Translations under genes and position numbers: made by a program
Assembly (NCBI GenBank): GCA_964528605.1
Contig: CAZGSV010000104.1
Location: forward strand, 1-11,449
DNA: 11,449 nucleotides
Reading direction: 5' to 3'
DNA from: CAZGSV01 sp964528605
GTDB lineage: Bacteria > Armatimonadota > Zipacnadia > CAZGSV01
The notes under the pieces: generated by a model
What the model was told of the DNA's origin: nothing
The model's input: only the letters and a program-made list of their open reading frames with translations
The model's database searches: none
Part shown: one piece after another, positions 4,751 to 11,449 of the stretch
Position numbering within the stretch: the first letter of the stretch is position 1
Layout of the letters: the number at the start of each line of letters is the position of its first letter

Positions 4751-6947
4751 GGCTGGCTCCTCGCGTAAGCGCCAGGCACGCCCGAAGCCGCTGAGCAGCA
4801 CGGACTGGCCCGCGGCCGCTCTCTGCTCCGCCTACGGGGTGTTGCTCATTGTGGCCCCGCTCAAGCTCGGCGCGCTCGACCAAGCCGGTGACCTCATCGG
4901 CGCAGCCCTGACCCTCGCTATCGGCGTGCCGCTGGCTCTATGGGCGGCGCGGCGCGGGCGCATTCCCTCACGGCAACTCACGGACCTCGGCGTCCTCGTG
5001 CTGTGCGCGGGCGCCATCGCCTCCACGATTCGGACCGTTGATCTCTACGCCACTCTCGCAACCCTGGTGCGCTTTCTCAGTTATGCCACCGTCTACGCCT
5101 GCGCCCGCCTGTTGGCGGCGCATGACTTCCCCGCCCTCCACCGCCTAGGGCCGGCGTCGGGCAAACTGGACCCGGGCACACCCTCGCCTCTCGGAGAGTA
5201 CCTCTTGCTGGGCGGCTTGGTGGCGGGAGCGTTCATCTCTTCATGCGTGGGCGTGCGCTCGTATCTCATCAACGCGTTCTGGCTCAACAATCCCTCGTGG
5301 CGCACCTTCGGCGACTTCTACAACCCCAATGCATTCGCGGGCTACCTGGGGCTAGCGGCTTTCCCCGCGCTTGCCCTGCTCCTCCTGTCGCGCACGCCGA
5401 TTCTGCGCGCCAGCGGCGCCATCGCTCTGCTGGCCATTCTCGGGGCACTCGTGCTGACTGCCTCCAAGGGGGGGCTGCTGGCTTTTGTGCTCGCGGCGGC
5501 TGGGTTCGGAGCCTGGCGCCTCGGGCAGTCGTCGCGTCCCTGGGTCCGCAAGGTGAATCCCATTCTCGCAGGCGTGCTAGTCCTGCTAGTGTTCCTCATA
5601 GCCGTGGTCGCCTTCCCGCCCACCCGCATACGTTTGCTGGCGACGCTGCGTGAGGGGCACTCCGCCCTTTTCCGCTGGTATACCTGGGTGGCGACCGTGA
5701 GAATGGCGCTCGACCGCCCGCTGCTCGGCTGGGGCGTAGGCACTTACTCGCAGGTGATGCTCCGCTACAAGGTGGCGGGATTCACGGGCATGGCGCACAA
5801 CGACTACCTGCAACTGTGGAGCGAGGGCGGAGTGCTCATGATAGGCGGCTGGCTGCTGGCCCTGGCCGGGCTGGCGCGGTCGCTTGTGCGCCCGGCCACG
5901 AGAGGCCATCCCACCCGGCTGCTGCAAGTGGCTTGCGCGGCGGGCGTGGCGGTCTTCGCCATCCATGGGCTAGCGGACTACGACTTCTACATCCAGGCCA
6001 CGGGGGCGGCGGCGTTCCTGCTCCTCGGTCTGGCGCTCAGCGACCCTCCTCCGCCTCCGGAGCCAAAGCCGCTCTCCCGGCGAGCGCGGGTCAGCGCTTA
6101 CGCCGTGGCGGCCCTCCTCATTCTGTCCCTGGGCTTCGGCGCGTCGGCAGGCGCGGCCCTGCTCCACGCCAAGGCGGCCCAGCAGGCCATGAGCCAAGGC
6201 GGCCCGACGGCGGCCGAGGCGGAGTTCGAAAGCGCAATCCGACTGATGCCCCTCAACGGCGCGCTCCACCTGGAGTACGGCCGCTACCTGTATGACCTCG
6301 CGCGCAACAGGCACGACCTTGCAGCCATGCGTCGCGGCCTGATGGAAGTCCGCCGCGCCTGTGCGCTGCAGCCGCGGGAATCCAAGAACTTCAAATGGCT
6401 CGGGCTCTTCCGCCAGGGCCTGGACGAGCCGGCAGCGGCTCAGGCCGCTTACTCCCGCGCGCTCTACCTTAACCCGCACTATCTGTCCGTTTACATCGCC
6501 AGCGCCCGGCTGGACTTGCGCAGCGGCGATTCCGTCAAAGCGCAGAAGACCCTGGCCCGTGTGACCGAGATAGAAGGCAGCCTGTACGAGCGAGTCAAAG
6601 CAGTGCCCGACCTGATAGAATTGGACTACGCTCGCGTTCACCTCTACCTCGCGCTTCTGGCGTTGAACCGAGCGGAGGGCGCGGCGGCCATAGGAGAGGC
6701 GCAGGCGGCACGGCGCACCACGGAGGCCTACTTGCACTCCTCAACAGTGTCCGCCTTAAGAGAGAGCGAAGGCAACCAAGAGGGCGACCCCGGCCCCATG
6801 CTGCACGCCCTCACCTATGCTTTGGAGGCCGAGGCGCTTGCCGACCAGCCGGGCAAGGCGTCCGCCCTCTGGCAACAGGCGCGGGAGGCATGTCCGGACG
6901 CGGCCTCGCTGGTGCAACGCCTGCATAAGGAGTGGACTGTGCCATGA
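4725..6947 (+). CDS. O-antigen ligase/polymerase-like membrane protein with TPR region
   Basis: A 740-residue integral membrane protein of the Wzy/WaaL superfamily, which joins or transfers lipid-linked glycans on the periplasmic side of the membrane. Seen: a basic N-terminal tail (1-26); about ten to twelve hydrophobic segments between 30 and 480; FYNPNAFAGYL (198-208); TASKGGLLAFVL (245-256); a large loop with RWYTWVATVRMALDRPLLGW (317-336), GVGTY and AHNDYLQLWSEGG (357-369); HGLADYDFYI (414-423). These are typical Wzy_C motifs, including the loop His. From about 483 on, the helical pattern (AEAEFESAIRLMPLNGALHL, AAYSRALYLNPHY) fits TPR repeats, probably periplasmic. The TTG start at 4725 has GGGGAAGG ten bases upstream and overlaps the glycosyltransferase; no ATG lies near. 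The gene ends in a four-base overlap (ATGA) with aroQ. Together with the preceding glycosyltransferase it points to polysaccharide or protein glycosylation. Ligase and polymerase roles cannot be separated from sequence. Confidence 0.85.
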   Translation: MPKRSAPARAGSSRKRQARPKPLSSTDWPAAALCSAYGVLLIVAPLKLGALDQAGDLIGAALTLAIGVPLALWAARRGRIPSRQLTDLGVLVLCAGAIASTIRTVDLYATLATLVRFLSYATVYACARLLAAHDFPALHRLGPASGKLDPGTPSPLGEYLLLGGLVAGAFISSCVGVRSYLINAFWLNNPSWRTFGDFYNPNAFAGYLGLAAFPALALLLLSRTPILRASGAIALLAILGALVLTASKGGLLAFVLAAAGFGAWRLGQSSRPWVRKVNPILAGVLVLLVFLIAVVAFPPTRIRLLATLREGHSALFRWYTWVATVRMALDRPLLGWGVGTYSQVMLRYKVAGFTGMAHNDYLQLWSEGGVLMIGGWLLALAGLARSLVRPATRGHPTRLLQVACAAGVAVFAIHGLADYDFYIQATGAAAFLLLGLALSDPPPPPEPKPLSRRARVSAYAVAALLILSLGFGASAGAALLHAKAAQQAMSQGGPTAAEAEFESAIRLMPLNGALHLEYGRYLYDLARNRHDLAAMRRGLMEVRRACALQPRESKNFKWLGLFRQGLDEPAAAQAAYSRALYLNPHYLSVYIASARLDLRSGDSVKAQKTLARVTEIEGSLYERVKAVPDLIELDYARVHLYLALLALNRAEGAAAIGEAQAARRTTEAYLHSSTVSALRESEGNQEGDPGPMLHALTYALEAEALADQPGKASALWQQAREACPDAASLVQRLHKEWTVP

Positions 6948-7393
6948 CGAAAGTTCTGGTCATTCACGGGCCCAACCTCAACCTTCTGGGCACGCGCGAG
7001 CCCGCCATCTACGGCGTCACCGCTCTGGATCAGGTCAACCAGCGCATCCGACAGGCCGCGGAGTCGCTCGGCATCGCGGTGGAGATAGTGCAGTCGAACC
7101 ACGAGGGCGAACTGGTGGAAGCCATCCAGAAGGCGCCCGAGACTGCTGACGTCATCATCATCAACCCCGCCGCCTATACCCACTACAGCATCGCCATTCG
7201 CGACGCCTTGCAGGCTGTGCGCCTGCCGGCGGTTGAGGTGCATCTGAGCAACGTCTACGCCCGCGAGGAGTTTCGGCACCGCTCGGTGACCGCCGGCGCC
7301 TGTTGCGGCCAGATCACCGGCTTCGGACCCGAGTCCTACGTGCTCGCGCTGCACGCGGCCAAGTTCCTCGCGAAAAGTGACGGCACCCTCTAG
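6944..7393 (+). CDS. aroQ: 3-dehydroquinate dehydratase, type II
   Basis: Type II dehydroquinase converts 3-dehydroquinate to 3-dehydroshikimate in the shikimate pathway, as a cytoplasmic dodecamer. The 149-residue length is normal. Seen: VIHGPNLNLLGTREPAIYG (6-24) with Arg18 and the catalytic Tyr23, IINPAAYTHYSIAIRDAL (72-89) with Asn74 and His80, EVHLSN (98-103) with His100, and EEFRHRS (108-114) with Arg111. All key active-site residues of the family are in place. Asn-Pro-Ala-Ala replaces the more usual NPGA, a mild change. The ATG at 6944 is preferred over GTG 6932 because AAGGAG (6927-6932) precedes it by 11 bases and because it gives the usual protein start (MTKVLVIHGPNLNLLG). It overlaps the stop of the upstream gene by ATGA. 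Confidence 0.96.
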   Translation: MTKVLVIHGPNLNLLGTREPAIYGVTALDQVNQRIRQAAESLGIAVEIVQSNHEGELVEAIQKAPETADVIIINPAAYTHYSIAIRDALQAVRLPAVEVHLSNVYAREEFRHRSVTAGACCGQITGFGPESYVLALHAAKFLAKSDGTL

Positions 7394-7409
7394 TCATCCC
7401 GAGGTCCTT

Positions 7410-8495
7410 ATGCCCTGGGAAACTCGCTGTCAGCAACTGCGTCAGGCGCTCACCGAGCAAGGCTTGCCAGCCGTGCTCTGCTGCGACCTGGCGAACATCG
7501 CCTACCTCACCGGCTTCCGCGGCGATGCGGGCTGGCTTCTGGTGACCGCTCGCGAAGTGCTCCTCTTCACCGACGGACGCTTCGAAACGCAGGCCAAGGA
7601 AGAACTCAGGATCGGGGAGGCCAACATCATCGCGGACGACCTGCTGGAGGCGGTGGCTTCGGCCATCACTGACCGCCGCCTGGCCAGCCTGGGCTTCGAA
7701 GCCCAAGCCCTCTCCTTCGCAACTCATCAGCGGCTGGCCGCGAAACTTGATGGCGTCTCGATGCGGCCCACCGAGAGCGTCGTCGAGAACCTGCGCCTGC
7801 GCAAGGACCCGGGCGAGTTGCAGGCTATCGAGCGCACCCTGCGCCTTACCGAGACGGCGCTGCGGCAGGTGGCGGCCGACATCGGCATCGGGGTCACCGA
7901 AACCGAGGTCGCGGCCGAACTCGAGCACACCATGCGCCGCCTGGGCGCCGAGAAGCCCGCCTTCGACACCATCGTCGCGTTTGGGCCCAGGGCCGCGCTC
8001 CCTCATGCGCGCCCCACTGCGCGGGAACTGGGCGGCGGTGATGCGGTACTGATAGACATGGGCGGGACCGTGGACGGTTACTGCGCTGACATCACGCGCA
8101 CCTTCTTTCTGGGCGAACCGATAGCGCCTGCGCAAACCGCCTACCGGGCGGTGCTGGCCGCGCAGCAGGCGGGGCTGAGCAAACTTGTCCCAGGCCTGCC
8201 CTGCAGCGAAGCCCACCGGGCAGCCCGCGAAGCGCTCGAGGCCTACGGGCTTGCGCAGGCCTTCAAACACTCCCTCGGCCACGGAGTGGGCATCCAAGTG
8301 CACGAAGGGCCCAGGGTGTCCCAGAAGTCCAAAGACCACGTTGCCTCCGGCATGGTCGTCACTGTCGAGCCCGGGGTCTATGTCGAGGGGCAGTTCGGCA
8401 TTCGCGTCGAAGAAATGGCCGCCATAGAGGCGCACGGCCCCCGAGTCCTGAACGCCTATCCGAACTCGCTCGAAGAGATGATACTGGAACCATGA
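7410..8495 (+). CDS. Xaa-Pro aminopeptidase/dipeptidase, M24 family
   Basis: A 361-residue metallopeptidase of family M24, PepP/PepQ/YpdF-like, which removes N-terminal residues next to proline from peptides in the cytoplasm using two divalent metal ions. Seen: an N-terminal creatinase-like domain (about 4-130, with YLTGFRG at 32-38 and LFTDGRF at 52-58), then the pita-bread catalytic domain with LIDMGG (Asp216), ADITRTFF (Asp227), HSLGHGVGIQVHEGPRV (His291, plus His298), VTVEPGVYV (Glu320) and GIRVEEM (Glu334). The five metal ligands are all present. ATG 7410 is chosen because GAGG (7401-7404) precedes it closely; an in-frame GTG at 7377 would overlap aroQ. An aroQ-peptidase-efp order is common in other bacteria, but efp is replaced here by a HAD phosphatase. 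The stop overlaps the next start (ATGA). Exact substrate preference is not settled. Confidence 0.92.
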   Translation: MPWETRCQQLRQALTEQGLPAVLCCDLANIAYLTGFRGDAGWLLVTAREVLLFTDGRFETQAKEELRIGEANIIADDLLEAVASAITDRRLASLGFEAQALSFATHQRLAAKLDGVSMRPTESVVENLRLRKDPGELQAIERTLRLTETALRQVAADIGIGVTETEVAAELEHTMRRLGAEKPAFDTIVAFGPRAALPHARPTARELGGGDAVLIDMGGTVDGYCADITRTFFLGEPIAPAQTAYRAVLAAQQAGLSKLVPGLPCSEAHRAAREALEAYGLAQAFKHSLGHGVGIQVHEGPRVSQKSKDHVASGMVVTVEPGVYVEGQFGIRVEEMAAIEAHGPRVLNAYPNSLEEMILEP

Positions 8496-9280
8496 GTCAG
8501 TCACCGCCGATGCCACAGCAGGCGACGCCTGCCGCCGACGCTCCCATCGCGGGCGTGGTCTTTGACTTCGACGGCACCTTGAGCGAACTCCACATAGACT
8601 TCGCCGAGATGCGGCGCCGAGCGCTCGCGGTCATCGAGAAATACGGAGTTGACCCGGCCTCGCTGCCGCAGACCTACACCCTCGAATCCATCACCACGGC
8701 CGCGCGCATGCTGGAGGAGCAACGTCGGCCCGAAGAGGCCATCGCCCTCCGCGAGGAAGCAATGGAGGCGGTCGAGCAGGCAGAGGCCGAGGCGGCCGAG
8801 CGCGCGCGCCTGTTTCCCTGGGTCGAGCAGGTGCTGCTCGCGCTTCGGGGCGAAGGCATCCCGTGCGCGGTAGTCACGCGCAACTGCGCGCCGGCCGTGC
8901 ACAAGATTCTCGGTCGCCTGGCTGATTGCCTCGCTGCCGTGCTCACCCGCGAGCAAGTTACCAACGTCAAGCCGCATCCCGAGCACCTCGAGGCGGCCCG
9001 CCGCTGCCTCGGCTGCTCCCTCGAGCAGCCGGTCATTATGGTCGGCGACCACTCCTCGGACATTCAGGCCGGCCGCCAAGCCGGCATGGTTGCAGTCGGC
9101 GTGCTCAGCGGCGCCACCTCGGTCGAAGCCCTCGCCGGCGCGGGCGCCCACTTCATACTGCCCGACGGCGCTCAACTCCCCGATATCGTCCGCGCCTGGA
9201 ATCTGCGCGCGGCGACGCTGGCGCGTTCTCGCCCGGCCGGCCGCGCGGGCCCAGCGCGCGCAGCGGAGGTGAATGCCTGA
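8492..9280 (+). CDS. HAD superfamily hydrolase (phosphoglycolate phosphatase-like)
   Basis: A 262-residue phosphatase-type HAD hydrolase, subfamily IA with a helical cap. Seen: motif I VVFDFDGTLSEL (22-33, nucleophile Asp25 and acid Asp27), a helical cap rich in Glu and Ala (about 36-108), motif II VVTRN (127-131, Thr129), motif III Lys160 (NVKPHPEHL), and motif IV VGDHSSDI (184-191, Asp186 and Asp190). All catalytic positions are present. The phosphoglycolate phosphatase-like label rests on overall layout; the substrate is unknown. The first 18 residues and the last 20 (Ala/Arg/Pro-rich) lie outside the core and may be disordered. It overlaps the peptidase by four bases and its stop overlaps the next start by one (TGATG), with GGAGGTGA near its end serving that next gene. 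Confidence 0.9.
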   Translation: MSQSPPMPQQATPAADAPIAGVVFDFDGTLSELHIDFAEMRRRALAVIEKYGVDPASLPQTYTLESITTAARMLEEQRRPEEAIALREEAMEAVEQAEAEAAERARLFPWVEQVLLALRGEGIPCAVVTRNCAPAVHKILGRLADCLAAVLTREQVTNVKPHPEHLEAARRCLGCSLEQPVIMVGDHSSDIQAGRQAGMVAVGVLSGATSVEALAGAGAHFILPDGAQLPDIVRAWNLRAATLARSRPAGRAGPARAAEVNA

Positions 9281-10803
9281 TGCGAGAGATGGCAGGCGAA
9301 CTCCGAGTGACCGACAACCTCGATGAACTCATAACCATCCTGCCGCCTGACGTCACCGACGCCCTGCGCGCGCAGGAGCAGCTCAACGAACTGCTCGAGG
9401 TCATCCTCGACCTCGGCCGCCAGCCCGAGGCCCGCCTCCCCGAGCGCTTCACCTTCCTGTCAGAGCGGCTGGTCACCTTCGCGGACCTCGAGTACGTCAC
9501 CGCCAGGGTGGGAGAGTTCGGGCGCGACAACCGCGCCGGCATCGAGCGCACGTTGCACCGCATCTCCGCCATCCGCAACCGCCTCGGCCGCATCGTCGGC
9601 CTCACCTGCCGCGTCGGCCGCGCGGTTTACGGCACCATTGACATCATCCGCGACGTCGTCGAGCAAGGTAGCAGCACGCTCCTGCTCGGCCGCCCGGGCA
9701 TCGGCAAGACCACCAAACTGCGCGAAGTCGCGCGCGTGCTCGCCGACGACTTCGACAAGCGCGTCGTCGTCGTGGATACCTCCAACGAGATCGCCGGCGA
9801 CGGCGACATCCCGCACCCCGCCATCGGTCGCGCGCGGCGTATGCAGGTCCCGCGGCCGGAACTGCAGCACGCCGTCATGATCGAGGCGGTCGAGAACCAC
9901 ATGCCCGAGGTCATCGTCATTGACGAGATCGGCACCGAACCGGAGGCCTTCGCCGCGCGCACCATCGCCGAACGCGGCGTGCAACTCATCGGCACCGCCC
10001 ACGGCAATACCCTCGACAACTTGCTCATGAACCCCACGCTCTCCGACCTCATAGGCGGCATTCAGGCAGTGACCCTCAGCGACGAGGAGGCGCGCCGCCG
10101 CTCCACTCAGAAGACCGTGCTCGAGCGCAAGGCGCCTCCTACCTTCGACACCGTCATTGAGTTGATCCAGATGGACCGCCTCGCCGTGCATCACGACGTC
10201 GGGCGCGTGGTTGACGAGATGCTCAAGGGCCGGCCGCCGCGGCCGGAGATTCGCGTGCGCGAGCCCGACGGCCGCATCCGCCACGAGTTCGCGCCCCCGG
10301 AAGAGGCCACCGTCCCCACCTTCGCCGGCGAGCCGGTGCGCGCCGTGAAGAAGATCTTCAGTTACGGCCTCAGCCGCGAGAAACTGCAGACGGTGGCGCG
10401 CAAACTCCATCTCCCGGTCACTGTGACCAGGCAGCCGGAAGAAGCCGACTACGTGCTCACCCTCCGCGCCCACGTCAACAAACTCTCGCGCGGCCGCCGC
10501 CGGGGCTACGCGCACCTGCCCCTGCTGGTCGCGCGCGCCAATACCCTCGACGCCATTGAGGCCTGTCTGCGCGAATCCTTCAGTATGGCCGAGGAAAGCG
10601 AATCGGAAGCAGCCCTGCGGGAGGCGCGCGAGGCCATAGAGCACGTTCTCACTTTCGCCGAGCCGGTCGAACTCTCCCCTCAGAACGCCGCGCTGCGGCG
10701 CTTGCAGCACGAACTAGCCGGCCAGCACAACCTGCAATCTCTCAGCGTCGGCAAGGAACCGCACCGGCGCGTGCAAATCTTCAATGTCAAACGCACCCGC
10801 TGA
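9280..10803 (+). CDS. AAA ATPase with C-terminal R3H domain (Ycf45/SpoIIIAA-like)
   Basis: A 507-residue protein of the R3H-ATPase type known from cyanobacteria and plastids (Ycf45) and related to the SpoIIIAA ATPase. It probably binds single-stranded nucleic acid in an ATP-dependent way; its actual role is unknown. Seen: an N-terminal region (1-110) with DNLDELITILPPDV and a conserved RISAIRNRLGRIVGLTCRVGR stretch; Walker A GRPGIGKTT (137-145); VVVVDTSNEIAGDGD (162-176); Walker B VIVIDEIGTE (211-220); a GTAHG motif (238-242); a middle domain (about 354-432); then the R3H domain (about 447-503) with RRLQHELA and SVGKEPHRRVQIF. The arginine-x-x-histidine of R3H is Arg474 and His477. The ATG at 9280 follows GGAGGTGA (9265-9272) at ideal spacing. 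The same frame is open far upstream inside the HAD gene, but that part is not real. It overlaps tmk by 20 bases. Confidence 0.9.
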   Translation: MREMAGELRVTDNLDELITILPPDVTDALRAQEQLNELLEVILDLGRQPEARLPERFTFLSERLVTFADLEYVTARVGEFGRDNRAGIERTLHRISAIRNRLGRIVGLTCRVGRAVYGTIDIIRDVVEQGSSTLLLGRPGIGKTTKLREVARVLADDFDKRVVVVDTSNEIAGDGDIPHPAIGRARRMQVPRPELQHAVMIEAVENHMPEVIVIDEIGTEPEAFAARTIAERGVQLIGTAHGNTLDNLLMNPTLSDLIGGIQAVTLSDEEARRRSTQKTVLERKAPPTFDTVIELIQMDRLAVHHDVGRVVDEMLKGRPPRPEIRVREPDGRIRHEFAPPEEATVPTFAGEPVRAVKKIFSYGLSREKLQTVARKLHLPVTVTRQPEEADYVLTLRAHVNKLSRGRRRGYAHLPLLVARANTLDAIEACLRESFSMAEESESEAALREAREAIEHVLTFAEPVELSPQNAALRRLQHELAGQHNLQSLSVGKEPHRRVQIFNVKRTR

Positions 10804-11449
10804 ACCCCAGTCGCTGCCCCAGGCCGGCGGCCGCTTCATCGTCATTGACGGCCCCGACGGCGCCGGCAAGACCGGGCAGGCCAACCGGCTTGCGCAGTGG
10901 CTGGGAAGTACGCCCGGAAGGAGCGTGGTGTTCACGCCCGAGCCGGGCGGGACCGCGCTTGGGGGAGAACTCCGGCGAGCCGTGCTCAAGAAGCACGGGC
11001 CTCCGCCCGTGGCTCGGGCCGAGTTGTTCCTCTTCCTCGCCGACCGCGCGCAGCACGTCCAGGAGGTCATCCTCCCGGCTCTCCATGCCGGACAGTGGGT
11101 CGTCTCGGACCGGTTCTCCATGTCCACCCTTGCGTACCAGGCAATCGCTCACGGCCTCGGCGTGGAGGCCGTGCTGCCAATGGACGAATTCGCGCGCCAG
11201 GGCCTGGAGCCTGATCTCACCATCCTGCTGGACGTGCCGGCGGAGGTAGGCCTGGCGCGCGTGCGGCATCGGGAGAACGACCGCATTGAGGAACAGGGCG
11301 TGCAGTTCCACCGGCGCGTCCGTGAAGCGTTCCTGGCGCTCGCACGCGATGACCCGCGCTGTGTGGTGATTGACGCCTCCCCCGACGAGGAGGAAGTGTG
11401 GGCGCAGGTGCTGCGCGTGGTCACGGAGCGGCTGCTCGAGGGCGGCGAT
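10784..11449 (+). CDS. tmk: Thymidylate kinase (stop codon not reached in window)
   Basis: Thymidylate kinase phosphorylates dTMP to dTDP with ATP, an essential step to dTTP in the cytoplasm. 222 codons are present without a stop; the usual length is about 200-215, so only a short tail is missing. Seen: the P-loop IDGPDGAGKTGQ (21-32), the TPEPGGT motif (51-57), the DRFSMSTLAYQ motif (109-119), DLTILLDVPAEVGLARV (144-160), and the LID segment RHRENDRIEEQG (161-172). One oddity is that the usual GKTTQ of the P-loop reads GKTGQ, with Gly31 in place of the second Thr. ATG 10784 lies inside the end of the ATPase gene and gives a short, plausible tail before the Rossmann strand GGRFIVIDG. The next ATG in frame is far inside the enzyme, so this start is the best choice. 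There is no obvious strong ribosome binding site, so coupling to the upstream gene is likely. Confidence 0.93.
   Translation, partial: MSNAPAEPQSLPQAGGRFIVIDGPDGAGKTGQANRLAQWLGSTPGRSVVFTPEPGGTALGGELRRAVLKKHGPPPVARAELFLFLADRAQHVQEVILPALHAGQWVVSDRFSMSTLAYQAIAHGLGVEAVLPMDEFARQGLEPDLTILLDVPAEVGLARVRHRENDRIEEQGVQFHRRVREAFLALARDDPRCVVIDASPDEEEVWAQVLRVVTERLLEGGD

Noticed and set aside
7314..8516. Minus-strand open frame of about 400 codons opposite the M24 peptidase
   Set aside because: Low-complexity composition, no family motifs, and full overlap with a gene that keeps all five metal ligands.
8926..9279. Upstream extension of the R3H ATPase into the HAD gene
   Set aside because: The frame is open but its product is Arg/Pro-rich noise; the ATG at 9280 has an ideal GGAGGTGA site, and homologous sequence begins just after it.
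9460..10710. Minus-strand open frame of about 416 codons opposite the R3H ATPase
   Set aside because: Same reasons: the plus-strand gene has intact Walker motifs and R3H domain, and the antisense product shows only composition bias.
1..11449. CRISPR arrays, insertion sequences, tRNA/rRNA genes, toxin-antitoxin or defence islands
   Set aside because: No long direct or terminal inverted repeats, transposase motifs or RNA gene signatures were seen; codon usage and GC content look even throughout.

Overview
This window comes from a GC-rich bacterial chromosome and carries mostly ordinary housekeeping genes. No mobile element, CRISPR array, tRNA or rRNA gene was seen. The lineage cannot be read directly. 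A bacterial translin-family protein together with a Ycf45/SpoIIIAA-like AAA ATPase carrying an R3H domain fits a deep-branching Terrabacteria-type lineage such as Armatimonadota or Chloroflexota, probably from a metagenome. That is inference, held with low confidence.

Left part (1-2564, plus strand). The 3' end of rnhB (RNase HII) overlaps yraN by one base. A strong GC hairpin, then an unrecognised single-pass membrane protein, follow. A good sigma70-type promoter (TTGACC-17-TACACT) then drives a translin-family gene and secG. Three copies of an 8-mer, exactly 25 bp apart, run across this promoter. RNase HII, YraN and translin are all nucleic-acid proteins, so this side has a loose nucleic-acid-processing theme.

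Middle (2565-3653). secG converges on a minus-strand gene for an atypical, NDUFA9-like NAD(P)-binding SDR. A divergent intergenic region (3563-3653) separates that gene from the right-hand operon. It holds an excellent plus-strand promoter (TTGACG-18-TACAAT) with a perfect 7-bp inverted repeat in its spacer, and a weaker minus-strand promoter. Both promoters lie so close to their start codons that both mRNAs should be nearly leaderless.

Right part (3654-11449, plus strand). Eight genes are packed with gaps of at most 16 bases or with short overlaps, so they probably form one operon: a Trm112-like zinc ribbon protein, a GT2 glycosyltransferase, an O-antigen ligase/polymerase-like membrane protein with TPR repeats, aroQ, an M24 (Xaa-Pro) peptidase, a HAD phosphatase, the R3H AAA ATPase, and tmk, which runs off the window edge. 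The glycosyltransferase and ligase form a surface-polysaccharide pair. The others are shikimate pathway, peptide turnover, phosphate hydrolysis, nucleic-acid binding and dTTP synthesis genes. The glycosyltransferase appears to begin at a CTG codon, because its conserved N-terminus lies upstream of every ATG, GTG or TTG in frame.

The most notable points are the translin-secG unit with its spaced repeats, the divergent leaderless promoter region, and the CTG start. I found no clear multi-gene defence or otherwise new system.
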